From the NCBI GenBank assembly GCA_025642065.1, contig JAODUP010000065.1, forward strand, positions 438,501-502,500: a stretch of 64,000 nt of DNA, in the 5' to 3' direction. Below are positions 13,601-27,500 of the stretch, one piece after another; the first letter of the stretch is position 1; every line of letters starts with the position of its first letter. A program made the position numbers and the translations under genes. The DNA is from Paralvinella palmiformis (lineage: Eukaryota; Annelida; Polychaeta; Terebellida; Alvinellidae). The notes beneath the pieces were generated by a model. The model ran no database searches. It saw nothing but the letters and a program-made list of their open reading frames with translations, and was not told the DNA's origin.

Positions 13601-14311
13601 CTCATGTTTGTTGCACATATAAATATATATACATATCATTTGTGCAATAGCTTCAGTAACAAATACAGCAGTACTTGTATTGCCTTTGGTTTTGTCGGAT
13701 GGCAGATATTTATATTTTAAATGTCTCTGTTCAACTCTATCTTCTATCTTTAACCATGATAACTGATCATTGTTATCTGACCCATTCATTTGTCACTACA
13801 GCAGTGTGACATCACAGGAGTTATCCGAGACCATCAGGGCGATGCTGGCTGCAGCACCCGCTGTCCTGAGCAAGGTACGACAGCAGCCGCCTACTCCAGG
13901 TGTTGGCGTCGTCGGTAACAAAGGGCCACCTCTGCCACCACCCGGCGCTCCACTCCCGGGATTACAGAATACTGTAACAAACCCTGTAAGTAAAATGACA
14001 ATTACATATCAGACGTGGGGTCAATTCCATTTTGTCTATCTCAATTCTATTTGGTCAATTCCAGTTCCGCATCAAATTTATCAATTCCAATTCCTTTTTT
14101 ACCTACTACTTTTTACCATGAGTAGGTACTCCGAATACCTGACTTGGAATACCTACTCCGAATAGTTTATATTCCAAGTAAGATTGTCATGGAAGAAATA
14201 CTTCTGAATTAAAAAATTATTTCTTTTGTAGCAAACCATTTTTTTAAAATAAACAATTCCAGTATTGGAATTGATGGGCAATTCCAGAATTGAATTGACC
14301 CCAATGTCTGT

Positions 14312-14350
<39 letters not shown>

Positions 14351-17300
14351 GGGTTAAATTTTAATTGTGTTAATGTTGCGAGAATGTATAGTGAGAACAC
14401 CGTTAGCCAAATATTCCTGTCAGATTGTTTTTGAGGCTGGACTTTGTTTTGTATAGGTCAATAAATGAGGGCTAACAATAGAAGAGTTCCTTTGCCAAAA
14501 CCATAATTAAATTCCAAGTGCTCACTTGGAGCTATATAAAATTAAAAGATCTAAACGATAGCTATCTGTTTTAAATAACAGACTTTGGAGGGTAGTTTTT
14601 GTCGTGGATAAAATATATTTATTGAAAAGAAATTCTGAAAGGTTTTCTTTGTGTTTATTATTGTAACTGTTGGCTTACAGATGGATTCACTTGGAGGTAT
14701 TGGTGCTTTGGGTTTGACAAACCCAGGACTGGTAGCCAGCACCCCAATGACGAACCCGTTTCCAGCCAGCTTTGGTACGCTGACAACTCCAGCCTCCCCA
14801 GCAAAATCTCTGCCAAGTCTTGGAGCCGTGTCTCAGACTGGACAAGGTTTTAACCCCTTACAGTCCATTACATCACAAGCTTCAGGGTAAGTATGTTATG
14901 TTTTTGTAATGTAACAGAAATATTTGACCCGAATATCAGTCATAGATTTGACATTTGGAATTACTCCCTTTAAATGTATTTCCTTTTTCCCTTCGCTTTT
15001 ATGATGTAGGTTTCAAGCCACCAACTCTTGACTACCCTCCTAAAGATTTCACAGCTCAGAGTTTGAGCATGACAACTACCATGTCCACTGGTCTGCCCAA
15101 TCCTGGCATGCCAAGTACTGGTATGCCAGCAGCTGCCATACCAACTGCCATGCCAAACATTACGAGAGGCACACCCACACTGGGCGCACTGAGTTCGCAA
15201 GTCACACTCAAACAGCAGCAGTCAGTTGACCAGCTACGACAGCCTAGAGGTGAGCATATTTTATGTTTCAATAATATTAAATGTTATTAAATATTTGCTT
15301 TATTAACATTTAGAATTCCATATATGTTATATGAATACATTGATGACTATAAATAGAAAATACTATATTAGCAGTAGGAATAATTTAAGTACAAATATTG
15401 GAGTGTTGCAGATTAAAAGGCTTCTGGTGTTGTGTGATCGATGAATCAGTAAAATAACAAATTCATCTTCCAGATCCTGTAAATGTCCTTGAATTTTACA
15501 AAATCAGGATATGTCCTGGGGAAAATATTGCCTGTAAAAAAGTCCACTTAAAACAAAAAATATGCCTGTAGAAGAAAACTTCTGTTGTAGAAGATAAAGA
15601 GTACCAGTAAATAGTCTCTTGATATCCGATGCTAGTTAAAATTTAAATAAAAGTGGGTGGATCAGACAGCTAGAAGTGGTGAAGAGGAGGCTGTACCATA
15701 AAAATGTCAATAATCAATCATACATTGAATAAATATGATAACCTTTTTTGCGCATATCTTAATCTATTACCTTTAAATCTTGTATACCTTGTCCTGGAAA
15801 TGTTCTGGAAAATATTATTTCCTTGGATGTGGGAACCGTATGAATGAATGAGTGCTTGAATAGGGCTTAAAGACACATTAGCTGAAAAGGATAATTGAGT
15901 GCATGTTCAAATTGGTTTTGAGACCATAAGGTATTAGTATGATGCACTCTTAAATTTCAGAATTGTGAAATGAAAAAAAGTTTGATATTTCATGTAGTTT
16001 ACTTCTCATGGGCTTTTTGGTTTAGTTAGAAACTTTTAGTGAATGCTCACCTTGTAAAGATGCAACCGGTGTCCCAGTTATCTTCTAATTATTAATATTT
16101 CAACTGCTGTATAGTTAACCAAAGGTGTAATAATTAAGTGTGTGGTGTTTCTTTGTTTCAACAGTTACCCAAAGTTTTCCAAAGGAAATCGAGGATGAAG
16201 CAAACTCATACTTTCAACGTATATTCAACCATCCACCACATCCAACCATCTCTATTGATGACGTTCTTGACATGCTGAAACGATTCAAGGACTCATCGGT
16301 GAAGAAGGAGAAAGATGTCTTCTCTTGTATGTTGAGGAATCTCTTCGAGGAGTACAAGTTCTTTACCCAATACCCCGAGAAGGAGCTCACTATTATAGCA
16401 GTGCTGTTTGGTGGCATCATTGAACAGGGTCTCGTAACGTATGTTGATGTATTGTACTGGTTTACTCCTATGATCAAGGGGTTAATTAGCTTTTTATTTC
16501 TATTTCAATCTGTTTAAACGCTTTTAGAACATTTGTATTTAAAATGGTAAATAAAAATGAATACAACTCTATGTAAATTGTCTTTTGAGGTAGTTTTCGG
16601 GTGAATCCAGCTAGGCATGATTTGGTCTATTGTCAAGTTTTGTTTTTAAGTAGTTCGTCATCAGAATAGATTTTAGTGTATTTTAAGTTTCTTTTTAAGT
16701 AATTTTATTACCACAGATATTGTATATATTCTATACTCTGTAAGTTGTATATTTCTTTCATAGGAACATTTTATATCTTACAGACTTTCCATTGTGTTTG
16801 ATGTTTTAAGAAATAATTGTTTTAGATACAACACAGGATTATTTGCAGTCAAATACATGACACTGTGTTAAACTCTTATTTGCTCGTTATATACTGTTGT
16901 TGTTTGTACCTCAGGATGTCCTTTTTATTACACAAATAAACTATTTACAGATATATGGATCTTGGCATTGCTTTGAGGTACGTTTTGGAGGCACTGAAGA
17001 AGCAGCATGGCAGCAAAATGTACTCGTTCGGTATAGCAGCCTTGGATAGGTTCAAGACCAGACTGAAGGACTACCCCCAGTATTGTCAGTTTCTGGCTGC
17101 CATACCACATTTCAGTCAGTTTCCGCGCCACTTAAAAGAAGTAGGTTTTAGTTCATTGTGCTCCTGTCATCACAGCTAGAGTGGTTTGTGATGTCTTAAT
17201 GACTTTATTTTGATTTTCGTTCCATCTTTTGTGGATGTTATCCTCTGGAACAAAGCTGTTACATAATTCATGTGCACTCTGGTGATCATTAACGATCGTA

Positions 17301-20300
17301 TATAACTTAAATGGTAAAATCATATCAGATCGACTAAATGACTCGTCTACAGGCATGATGTATTTTCCATAATTTATGTTTTAATTGTTAATGCTAGAAC
17401 CTATGACTGATAAGTGTTGTCTCGTTACATTCAGGTGTTTTACTCGGCTCTTTTAGCCTACAATGTGAACACAAGTGGCCCCCAAAAGCAGCACATTTAC
17501 ACCTAAAATTTTTGTTCCAGTATATTGAGTACGGTGCCCGCTCCCAGGAGCCGCCGAACAAGCCTCAGGGACCGGTGACGCCAGTTATATCAAGAAGTTT
17601 GACTCCCGTCAGTGTTGCAACTACATCTACACCGACATCGAGCACTGGCATATCCCTGATGCCAATACCATCTCAAACGCAAGCCATGCCTGCTGCTGCT
17701 CCACAGCTGCCAGCTGCTGCCGCTGGACCAGTTGGAACACCAACCCCCGTCTCTACTGGGGCTCTTGGTGCTATTGCCAGGCCTACCAATGCACCACGAG
17801 TATGTTTTATTTGTAGCTAATTATGTACTTGTCTGGTCTGTTTTGGGGGGGGGAGTTTTTGCTTCGTGAACTCGTTGTTTAGAATTAGGTCATCTCCACG
17901 ATTGATCAAGCATTGAAATATACAGTATCATCCTGCTAAGTTGTTTCATGCTCCATTTGAAAGCATGAGTGTGGGTGATGCATTTTTATCAGAGGAGACG
18001 CACAGACCATGTATGTTTTTTATGTTTTTATATATCTACGACTGGTTTAGGATGTATTACTTTCTCTTCTAGCCATCCATAGCTAATGCAACCAACATTG
18101 ACACCTTATTGGCTGGTACTGAAGGCAAAGAAGAGATAGCTGTGCCACCGGAGAGTGTTCAAGATAAAGTGTTCTTTATTTTCAACAATCTGTCACTGTC
18201 CAACATGGAGCAAAAAGTAAGCACGTTTCACTGTTCATAGAATTTAGTTTTTGTTTATTTCAACTATCTCATCAGAATATACTTTTTTGAATTGTGGTTT
18301 TGTAAATCAACACGATCATGTCCAGGTTTTGCCCATTTATTTTACACTCTCCGTTATCTGATGTTCCTGAAATACGAAAGTTGTTATTTTCTATTCTCAG
18401 TTTGAAATTTATTGGCGATGATCATTATAATTATTTCCTCATTAGGTAATATTGGAGTTTTTTCTTTTACGTTATAAATGCTGGTAACATACATTATCTA
18501 TCATTAAATGTCAAGTTATCAATTCTAACTGATTTCATTTCTATTTCTCTAGGCATCAGAACTAAATGAACATGTTACTGATGAATACCTGCCCTGGGTG
18601 TCCCAGTATCTTGTCATGAAACGAGCCAGTATTGAGCACAACTTCCACACACTCTATGCAAACTTCATCGATGCCATCAAACGACCCGAACTGATGCATA
18701 TGGTGGTCAGAGAGACGTTCAGAAACATTAAGGTGTGTATAAGGGATATGGGGAAAAGGGTTTCTAATATATTTGGTTTGCTATCGCTAATAATACACCC
18801 GAATAGTATCAAAGTATTATTATTCTGTTTTACGGGTTGACATTAAGCTTTTCATTGCATGGTTTAGCCCTCCATTTTTATAACACCTACAAACATTTCG
18901 GATGTAAGAAGATCATGTCCTGGTTCTGAAGGGGAACAATTAAAAAAGTATCCATTCCAGATAATGATAATGTACTAAAATATGGCATAAAAGTGATAGC
19001 AAGTCTTTATCGTGTTATTATCTTTATTCACTTCATCACGGCAGGTGTTGTTAAGGAGTGACAAAGGTGTAGCAAACTTCTCGGATCGTTCTTTGTTAAA
19101 GAACTTGGGCCATTGGCTTGGCATGCTTCTCCTGTCCAGGAACAAACCTATACTGCTAATTGTAAGTCTGAGACCTGTTGTATTAGTGTCTCATAAAGGA
19201 GGAGGACTTTTTTTAAAGAAATCAGAATAAATCGGCTGCAAGGTTTTTTTAACCCTTTTTTAATCCAGGTAACTTTAAATCGAGAAGTATTAGTGCTGAT
19301 TTAAAAAAAAATCTAATATCTAAGATTTTTTTCTTATGAGCAAATGCTATTTATTTAAATGAATTGACTAATTTGTTCATGTTCCTTGCGGGTGCTCGTT
19401 TCCACAGGAGATTGATTTGAAGTCCTTAGTTTATGAAGCATACCATAAAGGTGCCCAGGAACTGCTTTATGTTGTACCATTTGTTGCCAAGGTTCTCGAG
19501 TCGACAGCGAAGAGTAAGGTGAGCATTGAAAGAGAGAGAGGGTTATGCTCTTATGCTGTGATTATCATGCTGTCATTTCTCGTTTGGAAAATCTGGTGTT
19601 AGTGGTTTAAAAGGTTCGTTTGTCCATCATAGGTTTTCAAGCCACCGAATCCCTGGACTATGGCAATCATGAATGTATTGGCAGAACTACACACAGAACC
19701 TGACCTGAAACTAAACCTGAAGTTCGAGATTGAAGTACTCTGTAAAACGCTGAATATAGACTTCAATGTAAGTGGACAGTTTCATTTCATTAGTTATCTT
19801 TGTACTAAAGATTGTTGCTGTTATCTTTCGTATGCTGTATGTGTGAAAAATACTCCACCTAGAGATTGGAATTTAGTCAATTGGATCTGACAAATACTTT
19901 GAGTCTACTGGATTAGTAATAGTAGTGGTGGTGGTGGTGGTGGTAATGGTAGTGGCTACTTCTAGTAGTAACAGCAGCAGTAATTTTAATGCAGGGGAAA
20001 TTTTATATTTGTTCAAGGCTGCTTATTCCCCAATATAAATAAAATCAACATTTTTAGTGATGTTTTAGAAGCTTCATGTTTGACTTTTACTGAGCGCTTC
20101 TATGGCCTAACTGGTAGCCCGGTTGGCCACAGTTCTATAGCACTGTATTCAAACCCCGGCTGAGCTATATCAGAAGGGTGTTTCATCTTTCACTTTGCTC
20201 CATTACCTTTGGAGGTCGCTCAGTCCATTTAGCCTACCTTGTGCCCAAAAGTGGCCGTGAAACAGCAGCATTGTACATTTGACTTTTACCATTACTAGTA

Positions 20301-23300
20301 GTAGTAACGGAATTAATAGGAGAAAGATGGGTGATGGGTGTTAGGCATGAATGATACTATTTGAAGGTGAAACCGATTTCTCCAGATAATTGTCGGGGAG
20401 AGGTTTAAAGCTTTAACAAAAAATAAATAAACTGGTCAAGTCTATGTCCATAATAAAAAAATACAGAAATAAAAAGAGCCACATAACATTATCATATGTA
20501 TCTATTACATAATCAGGAGCTGACACCGACGAATTACCTAAAGGATCCATCTCGATATAGTACAGTAGAACATCAGCTCTCTGCTCCCAGTAAAGTGAAG
20601 GAATCATCAACCACGCCGCAGCCCGAGGAGCCTTTACAGATTAACATGCCCACACCGACGACAACCAATCTCGGATCAACGGTGACCACATCCAGCACCG
20701 TGACAACAGCAACTCCGGCCATCCAGACACCGCAACCGAGGTTTAGTTACCAGGATATTAATGTGATGTCGCTGGCTGGCTTAGCTGCTCATATTGTTAT
20801 TAATGAACAGGTGAGGGAAATAGATGGACAGACACATCGACTGGCAGAAAAACGCACACACACACACACAGAGAGAGCTTTCTTAAGTCTCTCTAGGGAA
20901 TTATTTTATACGTCATCATGAAACAAAATTTCATTTTAAATGTTGCATAAATTAGACTTTAAAATTAAATAACTGGAAAAAGGTGTGAGTGAATTTTTTT
21001 TGAGCAGTCATTTTGTAACAGGTTAAAACACACTGATCTGAACTGTAGATAATATTACAAATTGGAAGATGCTAACGTTGTCACAGTGGTACTGTAACCC
21101 TCTCGCAAACCTCCAAGTTGTGGAAACCAATCTCTAAAGAAAACTTTCTCATATCTGGTTATGTGTTCTCTTTTTATTGTCTATCAAACCATCATATTTC
21201 AGCTGCCAATCTTCATTACTAATCCTCAACTGAAGCAAATTGTACGTCCGGCCATTGAGCATTCGGTTCAGGAACTTTTACCGCCTGTTGTGGAGAGATC
21301 GATGAAGATAGCTCTGACAACCTGTGAACAAATTGTTAAAAAGGTATGTGCTGTTCTGGTAAAGTTGCCTAGGGCACAAATTTTGGGTTGCGATATTGAC
21401 GGACACTAGTTTGGTTTGGGATTCAAAATTCTTTTCTTTTAGTTGGCATTTGACCCGCTTTTCATAGTCTTCAGATACTACAGACCATCAGTATCAGTAT
21501 GGGTGTGGGATATGAGTGTGGGTGTCAGTATGTAAGCAGTGTGTGTGTGTGAAGTATTCTCTTTCGGTAACTTGGTAAATGTGAAAATGTTAGTATCAAC
21601 TGTGGAACTAATGTTTAGATTTTTTAGTTTATTGTAGTGCTATGAGCATTTAATATTGAAAAAAAAGAATCCTATCCCAGATTATATAGTGAATATAGTC
21701 TCTGGATAAAAGTTCGATTACATTAACATTTATAGAGTAAAACCTTGCTAATCGGGTCAGCCAAACAAATGGTCTTTTCCATTGTGCTAACACAAACATT
21801 CTCATTTGATAAGTTCCTGTCCACCCTACATCAAGCAATGTTTTACATTGGGTGGTCAATGAGATCTTACTGTATATCGGTGTGAGTATAATATTGGGCA
21901 GATAGGGCTTTTATTCCTCAAACTGTCAACAACAGCTTGAGACTGCAAAAACCAGATGTAACTTTGGCACAGGTTAGAGTATTTTTCTGAGAATTGACAT
22001 TTAGTTAATAACTAACAGGTTTATTCAGTATCAGTATTTCATTTACAACAATATTTTATAATTTTCATATTCATTTGTAAGCTATATTTTTCACATTATT
22101 AAATGTTTAAAAGGTTAAATGCAATTTAAATAATACAAATCAGTAATCTGAAGAATATTTTGTAAATCCTGAACTTTTACAAATTCTTTTTGAAACCTAA
22201 TTTTTCAACAAATAGATCACCTATGAGAGGTGGTAATCTGTTGCATTAGTCTCTCTGCTTGCATTAAAATAGTGCTTTACCTGGAATGATCACTATCAAA
22301 TGGGTTGGATCGTACTTGTGACTTGAGAGTGTATCCTCGTATTGGTACACACTAGTCATTATTTATGTGTGTGTATGTGTGTGTTTAATTGATACATGTG
22401 TTTTAAACAGATGACACAAGTAGACTAATTACTAGTCTGTTTATTTGTGTGATTTTATTCAGATATGTATAATGTCTTTTGGCTAGGACTTTGCACTGGA
22501 TCCCTGAAGAAGCTCGTATGAGAACAGCTGCTCATCACATGGTGAAATTTATGACAGCTGGCATGGCATTGATCACATGTAGGGAGCCTCTATTGGTCAG
22601 CATAAGCAATAACATCAAGCAGGCTTTACTGACCTCAGTAAGTATGGCGTGTTTATTACATTTGTTGTATAAATCAGGGTTCCCAGATGTCCTGGAAAAT
22701 AACAAAACCATTTTCCAGGTCCTGGAAATGTGCTTCAATTTGACAAAATCAGTAAATGTCCTGGAAAAATATTCCCTATTAAAAAATCCACTTAGAACAA
22801 AAAACTTGTGAATAGATATTATCCCTGTAGAAGAAAACTGGTCTAATATTTTGATAGGGGACTAATGTTTTGTAGAACGAATTATACGGAGATTGTGGTA
22901 GAATATGCTAATAGAAATAATTTAAGTAACTAACTTGAATTAATTTAGTTTGATGATTGTGAGTGGGAGATTTATTTCAGCACGAGTAATGTCAGTCTCG
23001 TACTGAGCCTGAAAGATGAGAACTGTTTAGCATGAGAGATGCCAAGATAAATATTTTCCTATTTAAAAGATGCATTTTATATTATCAAACTAAACAGTGA
23101 TATATGGATTTTTGCACAACTCCTAAGGAATATGACAAGAAAATTTAGTTTATATCATATTTCATAGAATATTATTTGTTGCTTAGATAATTTATTTACG
23201 TTGGACATCAGTGTATATTAAGTAATGTCACATTTGGGTACATCTCTGATATCTTTTAATATTTACAATAATTTTCTGTTTCTAGTTAATTATGATGTAA

Positions 23301-23653
23301 CTTGTGTATCTTTGTTGCTTGTACTAAGATGGCTTAGTAATATTAAAAGTTATACAACAACTATTTTTATTAGAGTGCAAGATTTATCTTGTAACTGATG
23401 GCATAATGGAACGTCATTTGTCAAGCGCAAGATGAGATGTTTCTATATCTATGTTGATTAACTGTTGTTTTGTTTTAGGTGGTCAGCCCCACCCAGAAGG
23501 AACTGATTGAGCAGTCGGCACAGGTAATAGCATCGGATAATGTTGAGCTCGCTTGTGCCTTTATACAGAAAACTGCTGTTGAGAAAGCCATACCAGAGAT
23601 GGACAAACGTCTAGCTACAGTATGTCAATTCATATATTTTTGCTTGCTGACAG

Positions 23654-23694
<41 letters not shown>

Positions 23695-24473
23695 ATGTGT
23701 GGGGGGGGGAAGAGGCACCGGTCCAGAGAACTTAAAATCATGACTCATCATGGTACCTAACAGTTTGTTTTTACTACAAGCACACACAACCTTTAACTGC
23801 TTCATGTTTATTTACACTCAGATCTCTATGATCAGCTCCTGATGACAAGTAATTAGCAGTAGTTTACATTACCTTTGCTTTCTTCATAATATAGATGTGT
23901 GTTTACATCCATAGATATTCAATATTTGTTGAAGACATAGGTAAATGTGTTTATTTGTCAGATTTACATGTGTTGTCTGCCAAAAGGTTTTAGTCTTATT
24001 GATTCTCCTTTTGGGTGTTTCAACCGTCAATAAATGGACTTTTCCTGACCATCTCATTTCCCCCGGGAAGTAGCCATTCAGCCATATCTCAGACATGACC
24101 AGTATCAAAACAAAACAAAGCACTTAACCTGTTTCATCTATGCCATAGTGACTGAATTCTTCCTTTTGGAATGATTTCTGTGTGGTAATTATATTTTGGA
24201 TTCAAAATTGTGCTCAATGGTCAAACAAGATTATTAAAGCCATTTTACATGTTTCTAAATTGTCAGAGTGGGTTAGGAGTGTTTCCTGTGGATCTTGGAG
24301 GGAGGGAGGGAGTATCCCAAAGCTTCTTCAGACTTATCATTTTGTCTCTTGTCCATTCCGCAGGAATATGAACTGAGAAAACATGCTCGCAATGAAGGAC
24401 GTCGCTACTGTGATCCGATAGTGCTGACATACCAGGCTGAGAGAATGCCAGAACAAATACGTCTCAAGGTAGG

Positions 24474-24509
<36 letters not shown>

Positions 24510-27500
24510 TACTAACTAGGATTCAGTGTTAGTTAGATGTAATACATAAAAGATATAGTGTACCACTTTATGGTAATTTTGCAGGTTGGGGGTGTAACTG
24601 CTCAGCAGATTGCTGTCTATGAGGAGTTTGCACGAGACACACCAGGATTTGTGTCTGCCACAGAGGAGCTAGGCCCTGGCACCAGAACCATGCTAAAACC
24701 ACAGATGGTAAGTAGTTAAATAGATAATGTTCCCTAGGGGTAGTTTTTGCTTAAAATCTGTTAGCATTAACAAATCAGTTTTCAATTGTACAGTAGGTTG
24801 CAATATACATAAACAATATTTATGTTCCAGTTCAGCAAGAAAACTTGTCATGATGAAAAATGTAAACGTAACCTGTGAAAAAAAATTGTGTTGAATGTTG
24901 TATCTGAATTGATGAACTCGTGAGTGTTTGTGAAAATGGATTGGGTTTTTGAAAAAAATCCTCCACCATACTAAATTTCGTTTTAAATAATGGGGCTTTC
25001 CAGAGGCATGCCAGTTAGAGCACTGCAAAGCTCTAAGTTGTGATTTTAAGCCATCCAATAACTATGTAAGATTTGATTCCATTGGTAAATGCACCTTGAC
25101 TACTGTAGGTTCCGGTCCTTAAGCCGAGACTTTGTGTCAACATTTTGACCCTTATTTTAAGGGGAAAAAATTTCAGCAGTGTGTTAGCAGCCATCTACTG
25201 ATCTAGACTCTAGATCTAGATGCAAACAGACATCAATCGTCATTTTGATTTAAACTTATGCAGTCATGGAGTGAAAATAGAAGTGAAACAAGTTGATGAT
25301 AATTATACATGGCTTTATAATGAAAATCATTATTTATATGTAGAATTATCAGATTTTTGTAATTATGAATAAATGAAGGCAGCGTCAGTAACAAGACAAC
25401 TCGTACCCAGACATTCCGTACTTAAGAGTGTCGTATCTCATTCGTTTGGTGGTATAGACATTTGGGTGCCCACTATACATATTTTGTCTGGGGATTTTTA
25501 TACTACTAATGGGATAATTACTGATTAATTTACATTGTCTCGGTTATTGATGCATTAGTTATCAAAACATATCATTAAAGGCTCAGTAGTAATTGACTTC
25601 ATATGCGGTTCATTGAATGTTTAATCAAGCCATTAATTTAAGTTTGAGTTCCTATGTATGCCCTAATAGTTTGTGTAAACGATGGTTCTAATTTGCCTTG
25701 ATCTATTGACAGTATACAAAACACATTGGTACAAATTATGAAAACAGAACTATTTCCTGCATTCAAAACATCACCTGGAAATACTGTAGGGAAAAGTTCA
25801 GATTTTTAGATCGGCTTATTGGATGGTACTACCATAAATCGTGATATTTTAGGCCTAAAATGAAAGGATGATATTAGCCTTTCGGGAGAGAAATAGAACT
25901 GAAGAGACCCACTTTTAATTGGTTTTAGCCAAATAGTCTCTTATCATTGAGTTTGCCAGTTTTTACTGGATTTCTGGTTTTTCCAGAGTTGGGTGAACCT
26001 CTAGGTTTCAAAAATATTCCTTGCTAAAATCATGTTATAACCTGACTCTAATAGTGTAGTCTCGTATCATCTTGAAAATCCACAAAACCCAATTATTTCC
26101 CACACACATCCAAGTGCCTGTGGCTCAGTTCACTCTGCAACTGCTTTTCAGGATTTTTCTTTCAAAGGCCATTCGTGCCTGCTTATGGCAGATGGCTGCG
26201 GGAAGAATTGTAGTGTGTATGTGTGTGTGAAATAATTATTAATGCTGTTGAGATGGTTCCAGGCGTAATGTTGACTGTTTTAATCATTTAATATTAGTCA
26301 TAATTATGATAAATATTTTTCTATTTTCAGCCATATATGCCTGATAACATAGGACTGATCTATGACAAGATCTGTCGTGAGATTGAGCAACACCTTAACC
26401 TGATCATTGCTCCCCCAAGCAATCCCCAGGTGGCAGCACTGACCAGTTTGAGGGAGGCTGTTCTAATGGCTCCTCACATACGTGACATGGTTACAGCCTC
26501 TGCACTGGTTCAGAAGGCAGTGGAAGGTCTTCTAGAAGATCGAGCATTGGTTAGTGATCCAGAGCTTACACTACGTTACAGAGACTGTCATCTACTTGTA
26601 CTGAAGTATCTGCAGGATCCCATGGCACATGGTCAACAGTGGGTGAATAAACAGGTTACAAGGTTGGTGTGTTTATCTGTGTGTGTGTGTGTGTGTGTGT
26701 GTAATACATGCATTATTACTAGATATGAAATAAAATAATTTAAATGAATAATTCCACATTTAGATATATTTCAATTCATATGTACACAAACACTAGTATC
26801 ATTAACATTTTCATATGTCCTCTTACCTGTTTGTTAATATTTACTTCATCTTTACAGGTGTCTGATTGAGGCCCAAGGTGATCACAAGTTTAATGTTGAG
26901 GCAGTAGACTGCCTGATCCGCAGTCAGCTGGTTAACATGCAGCAGTATGACGTCCATCTGGCACATTCAATGGAAAATGGCCTCAATTACCCGGCAGTCG
27001 TGTTTGCGATGCAGCTCGTCCAGAGATTCCTCCTTGACGAGAAACACGCCATCCAGCTGAGCGAGGGCGACTTCATCAATACCATAGACATGTTGGCTAG
27101 GATTGCTGCCCACTCTCGGCAGGCACCTGAAGGGTGTGTCATCGCTTCTGGGATTACTCCTGCAAGAAATAGAGTTTTACGTCTTTGAATTCTTTCAATA
27201 CAGCCATCTGCTCATTAGTCATTATAACACAGTAATATTAAGAGTAGCATATTTATACATAAATATGCTTATATATTATAAATAGGCTAATTTAAATAAG
27301 TGATGTTTAAGAACCTTACAAAATATTTCTTTACTTGTTGCAAATTTAATATGATTAGGTAACTTATTTTACGGCCTGTAAGCTGATGCTCAGAAAGATT
27401 TCTCTCCGTACGTTTCTCTGTGACTTTTTTTTATACCACAGTTGGGGTCATTGTGAGATCTGCAGTGTCATTTATCACCATTACCTAAATATTTGTCATT

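Larger units (their letters stand above)
4616..13985 (+). other. CNOT1: CNOT1 exons 1-17: N-terminal HEAT-repeat scaffold
   Basis: Covers roughly residues 1-718. In known structures this arm is helical (HEAT-like) and binds the CNOT10-CNOT11 module. Conserved family strings include [12 protein letters not shown] (exon 2), [10 protein letters not shown] (exon 8), [17 protein letters not shown] sequence (exon 12, here [15 protein letters not shown]), [13 protein letters not shown] (exon 14) and [11 protein letters not shown] (exon 15). The longest intron here is intron 1 (4718-6662). Exon 16 carries the first frame break. Confidence 0.9.
13802..15249 (+). other. CNOT1: CNOT1 exons 17-19: Pro/Thr/Gly-rich linker
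   Basis: After the conserved SQELSETI, the protein becomes low complexity: proline runs ([13 protein letters not shown]), then [16 protein letters not shown], then Met/Pro/Thr repeats. The string SPAKSLPSL aligns with a conserved human stretch (SPAKAFPPL), which anchors the exon 18 frame. This is a flexible connector between the N-terminal arm and the TTP-binding domain. Exon 18 to exon 19 is phase-incompatible by one base. Confidence 0.85.
20517..24707 (+). other. CNOT1: CNOT1 exons 28-33: CNOT9-binding domain (DUF3819)
   Basis: Exon 28 holds a Thr-rich linker and then [18 protein letters not shown], the usual start of the CNOT9-binding region. Exons 29-33 supply [71 protein letters not shown] and [23 protein letters not shown]9 is docked here and in turn binds GW182. 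Exon 30 contains the third frame break, an extra C at 22502-22504. Confidence 0.9.
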
